Shown: piece after piece, positions 51,935 through 62,991 of the stretch
Numbering within the stretch: the stretch's first letter is position 1
Layout: every line of letters starts with the position of its first letter
Assembly: GCA_008690995.1 (NCBI GenBank)
Contig: VRMN01000010.1
Coordinates: 682,001 to 746,000 of the forward strand
Length of the DNA: 64,000 nucleotides
DNA from: Porphyridium purpureum
Taxonomy: Eukaryota; Rhodophyta; Bangiophyceae; Porphyridiales; Porphyridiaceae
Direction: 5' to 3'
The notes under the pieces: model-generated
Told to the model about the DNA's origin: nothing
The model's database searches: none
What the model saw: the letters and a program-made list of their open reading frames with translations, nothing else
Translations under genes and position numbers: made by a program

Positions 51935-54268
51935 ATGGCGTCGAGCGCGCCTGCCGTTGAGCACGTGCGCGGCTCCGACACGCAGTACAGCAGCACTGCC
52001 GGCCACGGTACAGTTGTTCAGCACTGGTCGTGCGGGTGCGCACGCGCGTGGCGCTGCCGACCGCCGGTGCGGCTGCGCTGCGCAGAGCCTGCGTCGCGGA
52101 CATGGACACGCAGGCTTTTGTGCTTGTTTACGCCCACAGCACCTCGCCGTCGCGATGCGCTGTGCGCTGCGCACGCGCGCACAGCGTCGCGCGCAGTGAA
52201 CGTCCGCGCGCATCGCCCAGTGGCGACCGGACCGTCCCTGGCCGGCGGCGCCGGCGGCAATGCAAGCAGGCTCGTGTCTAACGCCCAGAGTCCAACTTCA
52301 GGGGATAGTTCTCCCACAGCCGACGCGTCCGGCAACCCTAAGAGCCGGGCCGGAAGAAGTGCATGGAACAGTGCCAGGACCCAAGCGGCTCGTGACGGGC
52401 TCGTCATCTCTGCCGAGCAGAAGCGGGCGGCATTCATTCGAGAACAGCAACGACGTTTTGTCTTGCAGTATCCCCCGGAGAATGAAACCGATGAGCGCGT
52501 TTACAGCTTCATCACCGCCAACCAGCTTGACCAAGCGCAGGCTGTGCTGCTCTCGGAACCGGTCCCAACCGCTTCCGTAGGCTCTGTTGTCCTGGTCGCA
52601 CGAGCTTTGCGCCACGCAGGAGCGCTAAGCGAGGCTTTGGAAGTGTTTCGCAGCGTTTTGGGACCTACTTTGACGAATGTGAAGACCGTGCTGACACACG
52701 ATGCCACCGCAGAACTGATCGCATGTCTTGCGGCAAGCGGCGAGCATGAGCTCGTTCTTCAAACCGTAGATTTCGCCTACACGGCCTATGGTCGGCTGGG
52801 ACCACTCATGTATCGGGCAAAAGTTTTGGCTCTGGCGGCGTTGGAACGGACGAACCGTGATGACCCTTGGCCAGAGATTCTCAGTACGCTGCGCGAGTTG
52901 CACGCAAAGGGACTGTACTTGAAAGTTCAGACTTATAACCATTTACTCCACCTTCTCGGCCAGAGAGGTTTTTGCCAGTTGGAGAACTGTCAAAAACTCT
53001 TCGAGCTAATGGAGACAGAATTCAGTGTATGTGCAGATACAGTCACGTTCAACACACTGATGAATCTGCACCTGCAGCAGTCAAATGCAGACGAGGTCGC
53101 AGCTCTCTGGTTCACCTTGCGAAAACGCGCACCTGAAGTTCAACCAGACCGCGTCTCGTATAATCTGTTCATCAGTAGCTGCAGGCTAACAGCGAAGCCG
53201 CGCATTGACGCGGCCATGAGCGCGCTGCAAGAAATGCGAAACTCGAGCAATCCCTCGTTGAGACCCGACCAAATAACGTACAATTGTGTGCTCGCTGTGT
53301 GTGAGAAAGCAGTAGAGCCTCGAGTTGCGCAGCGAGTCCTTCGCGAAATGAAAAGGGCTCGATTCGAGCCTGACGAACGGACGCACGTGGCCTTGTTGAA
53401 TTTGTATGCGCGTTGCAATGACGTCCAAGCCGCAAGCACTCTATTCCGCGAACTTCAAAAGTCACAGGATAAGGTACTGAGCCTGGAAATCTACACAACT
53501 ATGATCAATATGTACGCCGAAATGAGACGCGTTCAGGATGCATTTGACCTTTTCGTGGACATGGTTCGGTCGCCGAATATCTCACCATCGGTTGGGACTT
53601 TCAACGCACTCATGAATGCATGCCGCTCTGTTGGGGATATTGACCGAGCCCAAGAAGTTCTCAAGAAGATGGCCTCTGCTGGCCTTCGTCCTGATGTGAT
53701 CACATACTCCGTGTTTGTGGATCTTCTGGGGCGCGCAGGTCGAATCAACGACATATGGGCTACTTTAAAAGAGATGGACAGCCGGCAGATCCAGCCAAAT
53801 CTGATCACCTTGACATCGGCGCTGAATGGATGCGTGCGGGCCGGTGACTTGAAGGCGGCAGAGCAATTGCTAGGCGAGATGCCGAAGCGCGGTATGCGGC
53901 CAAATGCGTTCACCTACTCTGTGCTTATCGAAGGATACAGTCTCCGTGGAGACCTGGACCGTGCATTGTACTACTATCGCGAACTGCGCGAGCAATTATC
54001 AAGTGCAGACATGCCACGACCTAGTGCTCTGCGTGCTCTGTTCAAGGCGTCGTGCCGAGGCGGCGACGTTCAGACTCTTTCCTATCTTCTGGAGACGGTG
54101 CTGAACCAAACCTTGTTGGTGAAGGGTGCGTACAGCAATCAGGAAATTGATCGCTTTTTGCGTTGGCTGTCCGACATCCGTTCTGAGGCGCGGCCGCAAC
54201 ACGCGGGCGTGGAACCGATGCTGGCGGAGGCCGTACGGCGTCTGACACCGACGCCGGCGAATAGCTAG
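51935..54268 (+). CDS. Pentatricopeptide repeat protein, P class
   Basis: 777 residues from ATG 51935. From about residue 300 to 690 there are some nine to ten 35-residue PPR motifs (e.g. VTFNTLMNLHLQQSNADEVAALW, VSYNLFISSCRL, ITYSVFVDLLGRAGRINDIWATLKEM, FTYSVLIEGYSLRGDLDRA). No E/DYW editing tail or SMR domain is seen. Such proteins bind specific organellar RNAs and guide their processing, stability or translation. The N-terminus is Arg/Ala-rich, as expected for targeting to plastid or mitochondrion. The start is uncertain: GTACAGC/GTACAGT motifs lie at 51985-52014, inside this reading, and no in-frame ATG follows before about 52807. The true N-terminus may therefore come from a different frame through a short intron near 52100-52200. 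Confidence 0.85.
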   Translation: MASSAPAVEHVRGSDTQYSSTAGHGTVVQHWSCGCARAWRCRPPVRLRCAEPASRTWTRRLLCLFTPTAPRRRDALCAAHARTASRAVNVRAHRPVATGPSLAGGAGGNASRLVSNAQSPTSGDSSPTADASGNPKSRAGRSAWNSARTQAARDGLVISAEQKRAAFIREQQRRFVLQYPPENETDERVYSFITANQLDQAQAVLLSEPVPTASVGSVVLVARALRHAGALSEALEVFRSVLGPTLTNVKTVLTHDATAELIACLAASGEHELVLQTVDFAYTAYGRLGPLMYRAKVLALAALERTNRDDPWPEILSTLRELHAKGLYLKVQTYNHLLHLLGQRGFCQLENCQKLFELMETEFSVCADTVTFNTLMNLHLQQSNADEVAALWFTLRKRAPEVQPDRVSYNLFISSCRLTAKPRIDAAMSALQEMRNSSNPSLRPDQITYNCVLAVCEKAVEPRVAQRVLREMKRARFEPDERTHVALLNLYARCNDVQAASTLFRELQKSQDKVLSLEIYTTMINMYAEMRRVQDAFDLFVDMVRSPNISPSVGTFNALMNACRSVGDIDRAQEVLKKMASAGLRPDVITYSVFVDLLGRAGRINDIWATLKEMDSRQIQPNLITLTSALNGCVRAGDLKAAEQLLGEMPKRGMRPNAFTYSVLIEGYSLRGDLDRALYYYRELREQLSSADMPRPSALRALFKASCRGGDVQTLSYLLETVLNQTLLVKGAYSNQEIDRFLRWLSDIRSEARPQHAGVEPMLAEAVRRLTPTPANS
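51985..52014 (+). promoter_or_regulatory. GTACAGC/GTACAGT pair near the PPR gene start
   Basis: GTACAGC at 51985-51991 and GTACAGT at 52008-52014. They lie downstream of the ATG assigned to the PPR gene, so either the start is misplaced or these copies are incidental. Confidence 0.4.
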
Positions 54269-54440
54269 TGCTGACGTGAAAGACATAGCATCGTGCCTCC
54301 TTGCGGCAAGGAAAGTGGGTCAAGGGACTTGCTGGGACGGGTTTACGGACGCCCGAAATGATCTGACCGGCAATCGGCTTCCTGCGCGGGCAGAGGAGCT
54401 TCTGAAGCGGCCCGCGCGGTGCAAACTGAAAGGTGCGAAA

Positions 54441-54487
54441 GTACAGTAAGAGGTACAGTACGCTCGAAGCCGCGTCCGCGGTACAGT
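54441..54487 (+). promoter_or_regulatory. Three GTACAGT motifs ahead of mitochondrial uS5
   Basis: GTACAGT at 54441-54447, 54453-54459 and 54481-54487, all in sense, within the 170-220 bp following the PPR stop and 220-266 bases before the ATG at 54707 (28-74 bases before an alternative in-frame ATG at 54515). Confidence 0.6.
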
Positions 54488-54706
54488 GGATCCGCGCGCG
54501 CGAGGGTTGTCCCGATGCGCCCCGCGGAGAACGCTGTGGCGCAAGTGCTTGGGAGGTGCACGGGACGATCGCAGGCTCAGCGCGTGACGCCAGCTCTCTC
54601 GCGCCGCTCGCACCCTAACCGCGCGCACGGGCTCCTTTGGTCAGGGACGTATTGTGGTGGCGCGCTCAATCAGAAACATCGACGGTTCTTCACCGGCTGC
54701 GCAGCG

Positions 54707-56155
54707 ATGCAGGCCTCACGCCTTGTGGAAGCGCTTCGTCGTTCCGTCACGAGCGCCGCGCGCGTTTCGACGCATGGCCGTTCGCTTCTTTTGCGTAGCG
54801 CTCCAGCCGTGTCTTTGCACAGGCTCTTACTTTTTTCCGGCGTGCGCACGCTTCATGCATCCCCTGCTCGGGCAGACGATGCCGGAGCAGCTAACTCGCC
54901 TGTGACGCTCGGGGAAGGCAGCGTGCTCGGTATGCCTCCATCATTAGACACACCTACAGTGCGAGTTCAGCCGGCAACTCTCCCAAAGCCAGCAGATTTA
55001 CGTATTGGGCGAGACCTTGCCCAGCTCGCGCGCCTCATCGTTTTCAACCGTGCAGCCATTTCGCGACTTGATGAAATCTATGCTGAGGAGAGCGATCCAG
55101 ATCTGACCGAGGCTCAGTGGTCAGAACGTCGACGGAAATCGCCGGGCAAGTTTCAGCACGATATTGCATTTGAAGCAGAGGAAGAAGTACGCTTCACGCT
55201 CCAGACTGACGAAGCGGAACGGTTTCTCGAACGAATTCTTGACCGCTTGGGGTTGGTGAAGACAGACCTTTTGAGGATAGAGCATGATCTGTTTGCATTT
55301 GACAAACTGGAAGTGAACCGCGACGCGATGAGTCACACTGAAGTGTTTGAGCTTTTCGATCACAAAGATACGATGCAAGAGAATCTCGCAATCATGCAGA
55401 TGGGTCAACCAGATGATACGCGCACGGATGGTGAAATCTTTCCAGTCGATAAGAAGGGAATACTGATGGCAACAAAAAAGAAAGAGGATGCTGAGTTCTG
55501 CGAGGGTCGGTTACCGAATCCGGACGGAAGCATTCCGGAAATTGCGGAAGAGGAGCTCAAACTTCGTCGCGAGGCTGACATTGTCGGTGAGGAAGAAAGA
55601 GAACGATCGTCGAAGGTTGCAAACGTCTTGAGAGGTTTTTCGAGTGCCTTGATTGGAAGCACCATCACCTCAAAGGTGGTCAAGGGAGGCTCGATTTACA
55701 CCTATCGCGCAATTGTTGTGATTGGGAATGGCAAAGGTGTGGGGGGCTTTGCGACTGGACGAGGAACAGAGCTCAAGGGAGCAATTGAGAATGCTGCACG
55801 CAAGGCGCGCAAAAATCTGCTTTCCCTGGACTTGTATGAAAATAGAACCATTCACCACAGCACGAAGGCAAAGAACATGGCGAGCCTAGTGAAACTTTGG
55901 CCACTTGGAGAAGGAAGAGGGATTCGCGCGTGCCGTCAATTCATCGTTGCTCTGGACATAATTGGAATCAAAGACGCAGGCGTTCGTATTGTGGGATCGA
56001 CGAACATGATGTATGCTATCGGTGCTCTGTTTAAAGCACTTGCTAGTGTGAGAAGCGCTGAGCAAATAGCTGTGGAGCGTGGACTCAAGTTCGTTGACAT
56101 CAATGAAGCGTTTCGTCTGCGATCATTGAGGAACAGAGCACGTAACTTGAGATAG
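54707..56155 (+). CDS. Mitochondrial-type small ribosomal subunit protein uS5
   Basis: 482 residues. The C-terminal third is a complete bacterial-type S5. The RNA-binding N domain (about 318-385) has SKVVKGGSIYTYRAIVVIGNGKGVGG in part and GTELKGAIENAARKA. The C domain (about 395-450) has GRGIRACRQFIVALDIIGIKDA and the STNMMYAIGALFKAL segment. uS5 lies at the mRNA entry channel and helps decoding accuracy. The roughly 315-residue N-terminal extension, with an Arg/Ser-rich start (MQASRLVEALRRSVTSAAR) and helical Glu-rich middle, resembles mitoribosomal S5 proteins more than plastid ones. An in-frame ATG at 54515 would add 64 residues. It shares the PPR gene's strand and lies 440 bp beyond it. 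Confidence 0.9.
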   Translation: MQASRLVEALRRSVTSAARVSTHGRSLLLRSAPAVSLHRLLLFSGVRTLHASPARADDAGAANSPVTLGEGSVLGMPPSLDTPTVRVQPATLPKPADLRIGRDLAQLARLIVFNRAAISRLDEIYAEESDPDLTEAQWSERRRKSPGKFQHDIAFEAEEEVRFTLQTDEAERFLERILDRLGLVKTDLLRIEHDLFAFDKLEVNRDAMSHTEVFELFDHKDTMQENLAIMQMGQPDDTRTDGEIFPVDKKGILMATKKKEDAEFCEGRLPNPDGSIPEIAEEELKLRREADIVGEEERERSSKVANVLRGFSSALIGSTITSKVVKGGSIYTYRAIVVIGNGKGVGGFATGRGTELKGAIENAARKARKNLLSLDLYENRTIHHSTKAKNMASLVKLWPLGEGRGIRACRQFIVALDIIGIKDAGVRIVGSTNMMYAIGALFKALASVRSAEQIAVERGLKFVDINEAFRLRSLRNRARNLR

Positions 56156-57517
56156 CGTATTTCGAAGCTCAAGACGCGGCGAGATAGAGCGAGCAATCGT
56201 TTCCGCTGCCTTCGGCAATGAGCAAAGCTGGTTTGGTGCTAATCCTACCAACTGTCCTTTGTCTGTAAAGAGCATATTGAGATGCTACTTTAAGCCCGAA
56301 TGTACGGATCACGTGTTGCGGCTCCGAATGTATGCGGAGATAACGTCAACAGCATTTCGCGTGTTCGAGCTCCAATGCACGATTTCACAAGCCGAAGCCC
56401 TCATACATGCTAACTGTCACGGCCATCCAGCGAGAAGTGAAGTGCACTATTTTGACATTTTTCGTATTTGATTGACCCTGTGACGAACACGCCAAACACG
56501 AAGAAATGCTCATCGCACGGGTCAGAATTCTCCGAAGTCTATAATTTGACAGCAGAATTAACGGTACGGCATCCACACAATCGTCAAGCTCGGGGCGTTT
56601 GATCGTGCTTCGGCACGTATGTATGGTTCCGATTGTTGAAAGGCCAAGTGCGGTGGTGACGAATACTGAAAAGTAACATTGTACTTTCCCGGTGCCAAGT
56701 AGGCAGTACATCACATACTTTCGTGAACCAAAGGAAGGTCATATCTTTCAAGCACGTTGGGGTTGTAGCAGGTAAGAATTGCGCCTGTCACGTCAAAGTG
56801 AAAATTGCAGTTGTGCATTAAATCTCATCAGCTTGTACTGCGCCCAGTAAGGACTTTGTCAGCGATAAACAAGATTTGGGCTGCCATTGACCAAGCGGTT
56901 ACTGTGAGTTTGGGATCTACGTCCAAAATCATGCGATCAATAAATAATGCAAGGAAATGAATCCACTTATCCATTCTGTAGCTTTGGATCGCCCACAGAA
57001 ATTAAACGAACTGATCCACTGGGATTCGTGTGTACAATCCTGCGATCGGTAGGATCATTCGGCGAGAAGCTCGAGAAGATGATACCTCAGGTCCGAAAAA
57101 CAGATTCCAATAGAGTTCATGAGACAGAAAGGCATGTCTTTGAAATAAGGAATTACGCAATTAGAAATCTATCTGAGTAGTGAGAGAAAATAGAGCCGCA
57201 TCATTTCAGCAAGCAACGCTGAAGTCGTTCTCTGTTATAGAAGGCTCAAAACTTTCTTGGTAGTTTTCTTGGACATGGATCCTCATTAATCACTCCCAAA
57301 TTGCTAAATATCTTGGAAAAGGTATACGAAAAGCTCAACATACGCATACTTTCAGATTCAGAACGCTGCCACGGTCGATCGAAGAACACAAACTGAATTA
57401 AATTGAGGGTAGAAGAAGGATCAATCAGAATACTTTTTAAAAAGGTGCAGCTCAAAAGAATGTCGTAGATATGGTTTAAATCATATGAAATGTCCTTCTG
57501 AATATAAAAGTGGAAAA
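56156..57517. other. AT-richer intergenic region without a supported gene
   Basis: Base composition drops clearly in GC after the uS5 stop. Only short frames occur (for example 56385-56714 minus) and none has a recognisable domain. Likely start of a transposon-rich, gene-poor zone. Confidence 0.4.
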
Positions 57518-57834
57518 GAAATTGTTATGAATCCAGGGTTTCGGTAGATTCCCTCCCCAGGTAAAGTAGTAATACCATGGGGAATGTTTCAGCTCCAACT
57601 TTCTGTATTTCTCCAACTTATAGTAAATTAGGGTTTTTGCCCTGGAGGTACAGTTGGCAATCTCACTAGTGAAAGCACTACGATTGCCTATATAAAGAGC
57701 TTAGCGATGGCCGAGGCTCGGAGTCCCCGGATGACGAAGGTAAGGTTAGTTGCAAGGGCGACGAAGGGGACACGCAACTGCGTTAGTGACAAGTCACAAA
57801 GACTCCCCGATACATCAGACCTTTTAATAGAAAT
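57518..57834 (+). repeat. Solo LTR of the copia family, with 5-bp target duplication
   Basis: A 307-bp LTR (57523-57829) starting TGTTATGAATCC and ending CCTTTTAATA is flanked on both sides by GAAAT (57518-57522 and 57830-57834), a 5-bp target duplication typical of Ty1/copia. It is closely related to the 325-bp LTRs at 58569 and 62667 but has one rather than two copies of an internal 18-bp unit and some substitutions, so it is somewhat older. No internal element sequence remains, which indicates LTR-LTR recombination. It contains GTACAGT at 57648-57654. Confidence 0.9.
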
Positions 57835-58568
57835 GCAAATTCACGCTTACGGGGGCGAAAAGTAAAAAAACGCCGGAATCTTCTGCTAAGATTAGAACTC
57901 TTTATTTCAGTCTAAGCTTCCAAGTTCTGCCGAAAGTCTGAGAACCAAGTATTCCTTCGTACGTGTCAGAATCGAAGGGCAGATTGCACCGCGAAATTTT
58001 GGTGGAAATTGCCCTGTAAGATGCTTTTCATAGATACTTAAAAAATGAACTTGAGCATTCATGGCAAGTCTTGCATTTATAGTTCCAAATCACTATCAAA
58101 ACAAACCCAAGGATCGTACTCCCCAAGCTGATACCTCAAATTTGTGTCGGTATCAACCAATGATTGTATTAACATGATATTCTCCAAAATTATCATCAGT
58201 CGCGACAGTCTTACCAGTTCAAGTTTTCTCTACCAGGTCAGTTGAGGTCAGCATTCAAGCTCTTTGACATGCGTATTTTGAATTGTCGTCGAGTATCGAG
58301 AGTAAAAGACGCTTCAGATATATAAAACACTTCAATATCAGAATGGCATTGCCAGAAAAACATAAACTACTGATTATGTGTTTTCGGGACAGAGGATACA
58401 ATGCGATGTCAACATTAAAATGTACGTGTCACTGATCAACCTCAAAATCTGATCCCGCTTTTTGTAAGGCCTCATGAACATTGCTGAGGTCGGGGCTAAA
58501 CATCCATTTCCTGCAAGGTTCCCAATTTATCTATAGATGCACATTTTTGCCAGAGAGAAAATGAGAAT
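57835..58568. other. AT-rich spacer between solo LTR and copia element
   Basis: No gene or repeat recognised. The last five bases (58564-58568, AGAAT) are the expected 5' target-site copy for the element that begins at 58569. Confidence 0.4.
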
Positions 58569-58893
58569 TGTTATGAATCCAGGGTTTCGGTAGATTCCCT
58601 CCCCAGGTAAAGTAGTAATACCATGGGGAATGTTTCAGCTCCAACTTTCTGTATTTCTCCAACTTTCTGTATTTCTCCAACTTATAGTAAATAAGGGTTT
58701 TTGCCCTGGAGGTACAGTTGGCAATCTCACTAGTGAAAGCACTACGATTGCCTATATGAAGAGCTTAGCGATGGCCGAGGCTCGGAGTCCCCGGATGACG
58801 AAGGTAAGGTTAGTTGCAAGGGCGACGAAGGGGACACGCAACTGCGTTAGTGACAAGTCACAAAGACTCCCCGATACATCAGACCTTTTAATA
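58569..58893 (+). repeat. 5' LTR of the plus-strand copia element
   Basis: 325 bp, TGTTATGAATCC to CCTTTTAATA. By eye it is identical to the inverted LTR at 62667-62991, including a doubled 18-bp internal unit (TTTCTGTATTTCTCCAAC). The near identity indicates a recent origin. GTACAGT lies at 58712-58718, followed about 50 bp later by a CCTATAT stretch. Confidence 0.9.
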
Positions 58894-58907
58894 GGTTATG
58901 AGCCTAG
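58894..58907 (+). other. Primer binding site, half-tRNA-iMet type
   Basis: GGTTATGAGCCTAG follows the LTR directly. Its complement CTAGGCTCATAACC matches the anticodon stem-loop region of initiator methionine tRNA (CAU anticodon within CTCATAAC), not the tRNA 3' end. Drosophila copia and yeast Ty5 are known to prime from such a cut half-tRNA. The match is to general knowledge of initiator tRNA; the alga's own tRNA was not available. Confidence 0.7.
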
Positions 58908-61900
58908 ACGCGATGGCGTTTACGTTTGATGCGTCGAAGCTGTCCGCGCTTGCGAACGGCGTGGAAAAGTTCAATGGCGAGAATTACGACATTTGGGCAC
59001 GCCGCACGAAGCTCGCGTTGCGTGTGGTGAAGCTGTGGCCCGTCGTTGCGGGGATGGTCGTTCGCCCATCGTCGTCGTCGCGTGCAACTACCGGGATGAC
59101 GGCAGAAGAGTGGGACGATGCGGACCTGGCGGGACAGTTCTTTCTGTCCGGGGTCTTGGAGAACAGGTACGACCGTCTCGTCCGCGATAAGTCGTCGGCG
59201 GACGGTTGGTCCGCGGTGGCGAATTATGCGCACGATCAACTGTCGGCGCAGAAGTTCGCGTTTCGCATGGCGCTGGAGCGCATTGTCCAGAACAAGAACG
59301 AGGCAATGGCCGAGTACTTGGATCGCGGAATCGGTCTGTGGGACAAGCTTGTCTCGATCGGTGAGCAAGTTCCCGAGGACCATGTCGTGCGTTATCTGGT
59401 GATCGGGCTCCGCAAGGAGTTTCAGGGGTCGAAGGACTACCTGCTGCATTCGGCGCCCACGGTCTCCGCAGCTCGGCTGCAACTGCTCCAGCTGGAGGCC
59501 GGAAAAGCGCTCGAGCGCACGTTGGCAGATGAGCCCCCGCCCATCGCAATGGCGGTGTCCCAGCGTCCGCAGCAACAGCAGCGTGATCGCTCAGCGGGTG
59601 TCGTGAAGACGGCACTCGTCAAGGAGAACCTGAAGTGTGGCTACTGCCACAAGGTTGGGCACGAGACGAAGCGTTGCTTTAAGCGCAAGAATGACTTGCG
59701 CGACAAGGCTGCTGGTGCGAGTGGCGCAGCAGACCCGGAGGCAGTGAAACGCGGCATCGGAAAGCCGAATGCGCGGGTGAATGTGGTTCAGGTAAAAACC
59801 AAGGTGACGAAACCACCGGCTCCGGCGGCAAAGGCAGCCATTGAGCCAGGTTGGATGTCGTGGGAGGCCTACGCGAATAGCGTTGCGGGAAGGGGCGTGG
59901 TGCCAAAAGGCCCTTCTCTGGATATCCGCATGATTAGCCCCCCAGCGACCCCTGCACCAATCAATAAAGCCACCACTTCCATCTATGCCATCTGTGTCTC
60001 TGTTGTGCCCCACAAGCACAAGTCGCACAAATGGATGTTCGATTCTGGATCGGACAGACATATCACTTGGGATAGGTCTATTCTAATGAATGAAAGACCT
60101 TCTGATGAATCACTTGTTACTGTTGCCAACGGGGAACATGTTGAAGTTTCATTGATGGGTGATGTCATGCTCAAAACAATTATTCAAGACAAGTTTAATG
60201 ACTTGCGTCTTGAAAATGTTTTGTTGATCGAAAGCACACCCATAAATCTCCTTTCGACAAAGGTCGCAGCGAGAAAGGGCTGTGTCTTCAAACACGATGA
60301 TAGTTCATCTGTTTTGCATTTTGGGTCAGATGGGCCCGTCCTAGCGGTTGGGGATGGTGATTTAATGATCAAACTATCCGCCGCTAGAATAAATGCAATC
60401 ACAGCTTCAAATAAGTTTGAGCTATTTCACCGTCGACTTGGTCATCCTGGACTTGCTGGTCTGAAAAATACGCAAAATTGTGTACAGGGAATTCCCGCGG
60501 ACTTAAAAGTTCCGGATGAATACCATTGTGTGATTTGCCAAAAGGCAAAGGGAACACGAACTCCCTTTAAGAAGCGGAAATTGAATTCCATTTCGGCGGT
60601 TCCGGGAGAAGTCCTTCATACTGATGTATGCGGACCACTCACTCCTTCGAGTTTTGACGACCATCGATATTTTCTAGTTGTCGTCGACGAATGCTCAAGT
60701 TTGAGTGTCGTCCACTTGCTCGAGCGAAAAAGTGAAGCGGGTGAAATGTTACTGCGCACACTTAAATATCTCGAAACGACTCTTGGTGCAAAGGCAAAAA
60801 GAGTTCGGTCCGACAAAGGTGGCGAATTCGCAAGCCTTTATGTGCAAAGGCATCTCCAAGACTCTGGAATTACTTGGGAAAATACCTCTGCTTACACGCC
60901 AGAACTTAATGGTATGGCTGAACGCATGAATCGGACATTACTCGAAAAGGTTCGAAGCTTATTGTTTGATAGTAATCTACCTTTGGAAAATTGGAGTAAT
61001 GCTTTGTTGACTGCGAATTATTTGCGAAATCGCATTTCAAATAATCGCGGGAAAACGCCGATAGAAATTGCATTCAGGCAAAGGCCAGATCTCAGCAATC
61101 TCAGAATCTACGGATCGAGAGCGTTTGTTCATATTCCTAAGCAATTGCGAGGAAAACTAGAAACAAGATCTGCAATTGGATGCTTGGTCGGTTATGGAAA
61201 TGTCCATTCCGTTTATCGCATTCTTCTATCGGATGGCACGGTCGTTGAAAGTCGAAATGTCACTTTCGATGAGTCTGTCGTTGGAATAGATGTTCATGAA
61301 CATGAAATCCACGATTCGGAATATTTTTCCAACTTCGATAAAATTGTCGAAGAGTTGTTTCCAAAAGATTTCTCGAAGTCGTTTGATGAAAAGTCTCAAA
61401 TCGCGTCAAAAAATTTTGAAACAGATTCCACTCGACAAATGGATGATCGCAGTCAGGAATATTCTATTTCAAATGAAATCGGAGAAACGTTTCTGGAAAA
61501 AGTTCAGAATAATTCGAAAGATTTAGGGTTCCAAAAGGCTCCAAATGGAAACTTTGGGAATACTGAGGATGACGAAAGTCAAGACAGTGGATATGTCGCA
61601 AATCAATTCGTTGGAATAATTTCCACCGTTTCTGAACCTCGGTCAGTCGAAGAAGCACTAAAGGGTAACTTCTCTGAGCAATGGCTGGAAGCTCTGAATA
61701 GAGAATTGGAATCTCTCACTGGCAAATGCACGTGGGAGCTCGTCGATCGTCCACAGGACCGAATTCCTGTCAGATGCAAATGGGTTTTTAAGATCAAATA
61801 TAATGTCAACGGACAAATTGATCGGTTCAAGTGTCGACTTGTCGCAAAAGGTTTCACTCAGAAACCTGGTTTGGACTACGACGAAGTGTTCAGCCCTGTT

Positions 61901-62666
61901 GTGCGACACAACACTATTCGAACGGTCCTGGCAGTAGCAGCTGCAAGAAAGTTGAAAATTCGACTTTTCGATGTGGTGACTGCGTTTCTCAATGGAGAAC
62001 TTCATGAAGAAATTTTCATGGAACAGCCTCCTGGATTCGTACATGAAGGAGGAAAAGTCCTGAAACTGCGTAAAGCAATCTATGGATTGAAGCAGGCATC
62101 TCGAGCTTGGAATCAAGTTCTTGTGCAAGCACTTAAAGAAATCAATTTTTCCGAAAGTACGGCAGATCCTTGTCTGTTTTCTAAGGGTCCAAATGGTCCG
62201 TATATCATGATTTACGTCGATGACTTGGTCTTCATAGGTGAAGACGAAGTTACTTCAAATGAAGTGCTTCTGCATTTGCAAGGCAAGTTTGAAGTCAGGG
62301 ATCTTGGGCAAGTGGTCAAGCAAAAATTTGCCGGCTACACTCTTGATTATGATCAAAGGAATGGCATTATCAGACTTAATCAAAGCTTGTATGTCCAAAC
62401 CATCCTGGAAAGGTTCGGAATGGAATCGGCGAATCCAAGGAAGCTTCCCATGGAAAAGGATACGAAGTGGTATACTGCTACTGCAGAACCATGCAAGATG
62501 CCTTACATGGAACTCGTGGGAGCACTAATGTATTTGTGCACTTGCACGCGTCCGGATATTTCCTTCGCCGTGGGAGTGCTTGCACGATCAATGGCAAATG
62601 CCAATGAATCCCATTGGAATGCGGCAAAGGGAGTGCTGCGATATCTTAAAGGAACCATAAATTATG

Positions 62667-62991
62667 TATTAAAAGGTCTGATGTATCGGGGAGTCTTTGT
62701 GACTTGTCACTAACGCAGTTGCGTGTCCCCTTCGTCGCCCTTGCAACTAACCTTACCTTCGTCATCCGGGGACTCCGAGCCTCGGCCATCGCTAAGCTCT
62801 TCATATAGGCAATCGTAGTGCTTTCACTAGTGAGATTGCCAACTGTACCTCCAGGGCAAAAACCCTTATTTACTATAAGTTGGAGAAATACAGAAAGTTG
62901 GAGAAATACAGAAAGTTGGAGCTGAAACATTCCCCATGGTATTACTACTTTACCTGGGGAGGGAATCTACCGAAACCCTGGATTCATAACA
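62667..62991 (-). repeat. 3' LTR of the inverted copia copy
   Basis: 325 bp, the reverse complement of the LTR at 58569-58893. The host bases just before it are TTATG (62662-62666), the predicted 5-bp target duplication that should reappear after the far LTR of this copy. Confidence 0.9.

Larger units (their letters stand above)
58569..62666 (+). mobile_element. Young Ty1/copia retrotransposon (gag-protease-integrase-RT), interrupted at its 3' part
   Basis: LTR, primer site, then one long gag-pol reading frame beginning in the primer site region. The parts in order are a gag domain (about 58910-59600), a CCHC zinc knuckle (about 59635), aspartic protease (about 60030), integrase with zinc head and core (about 60420-61150), and reverse transcriptase (about 61690-62650). 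The coding part present looks whole up to the reverse transcriptase/RNase H boundary, where the element is interrupted by one large break: a second, oppositely oriented copy starts there. Recent by LTR similarity. Confidence 0.93.

Noticed and set aside
52912-52918. ACTGTAC within the PPR coding region, and similar matches at 3556 and 33707
   Set aside because: These GTACAGT matches are inside coding sequence, a fossil or a convergent 3' region, and are at the level expected by chance. They are not counted as promoter elements.
58898-59575. Antisense frames inside the young copia gag region
   Set aside because: Shadows of the long plus-strand frame; no domain of their own.
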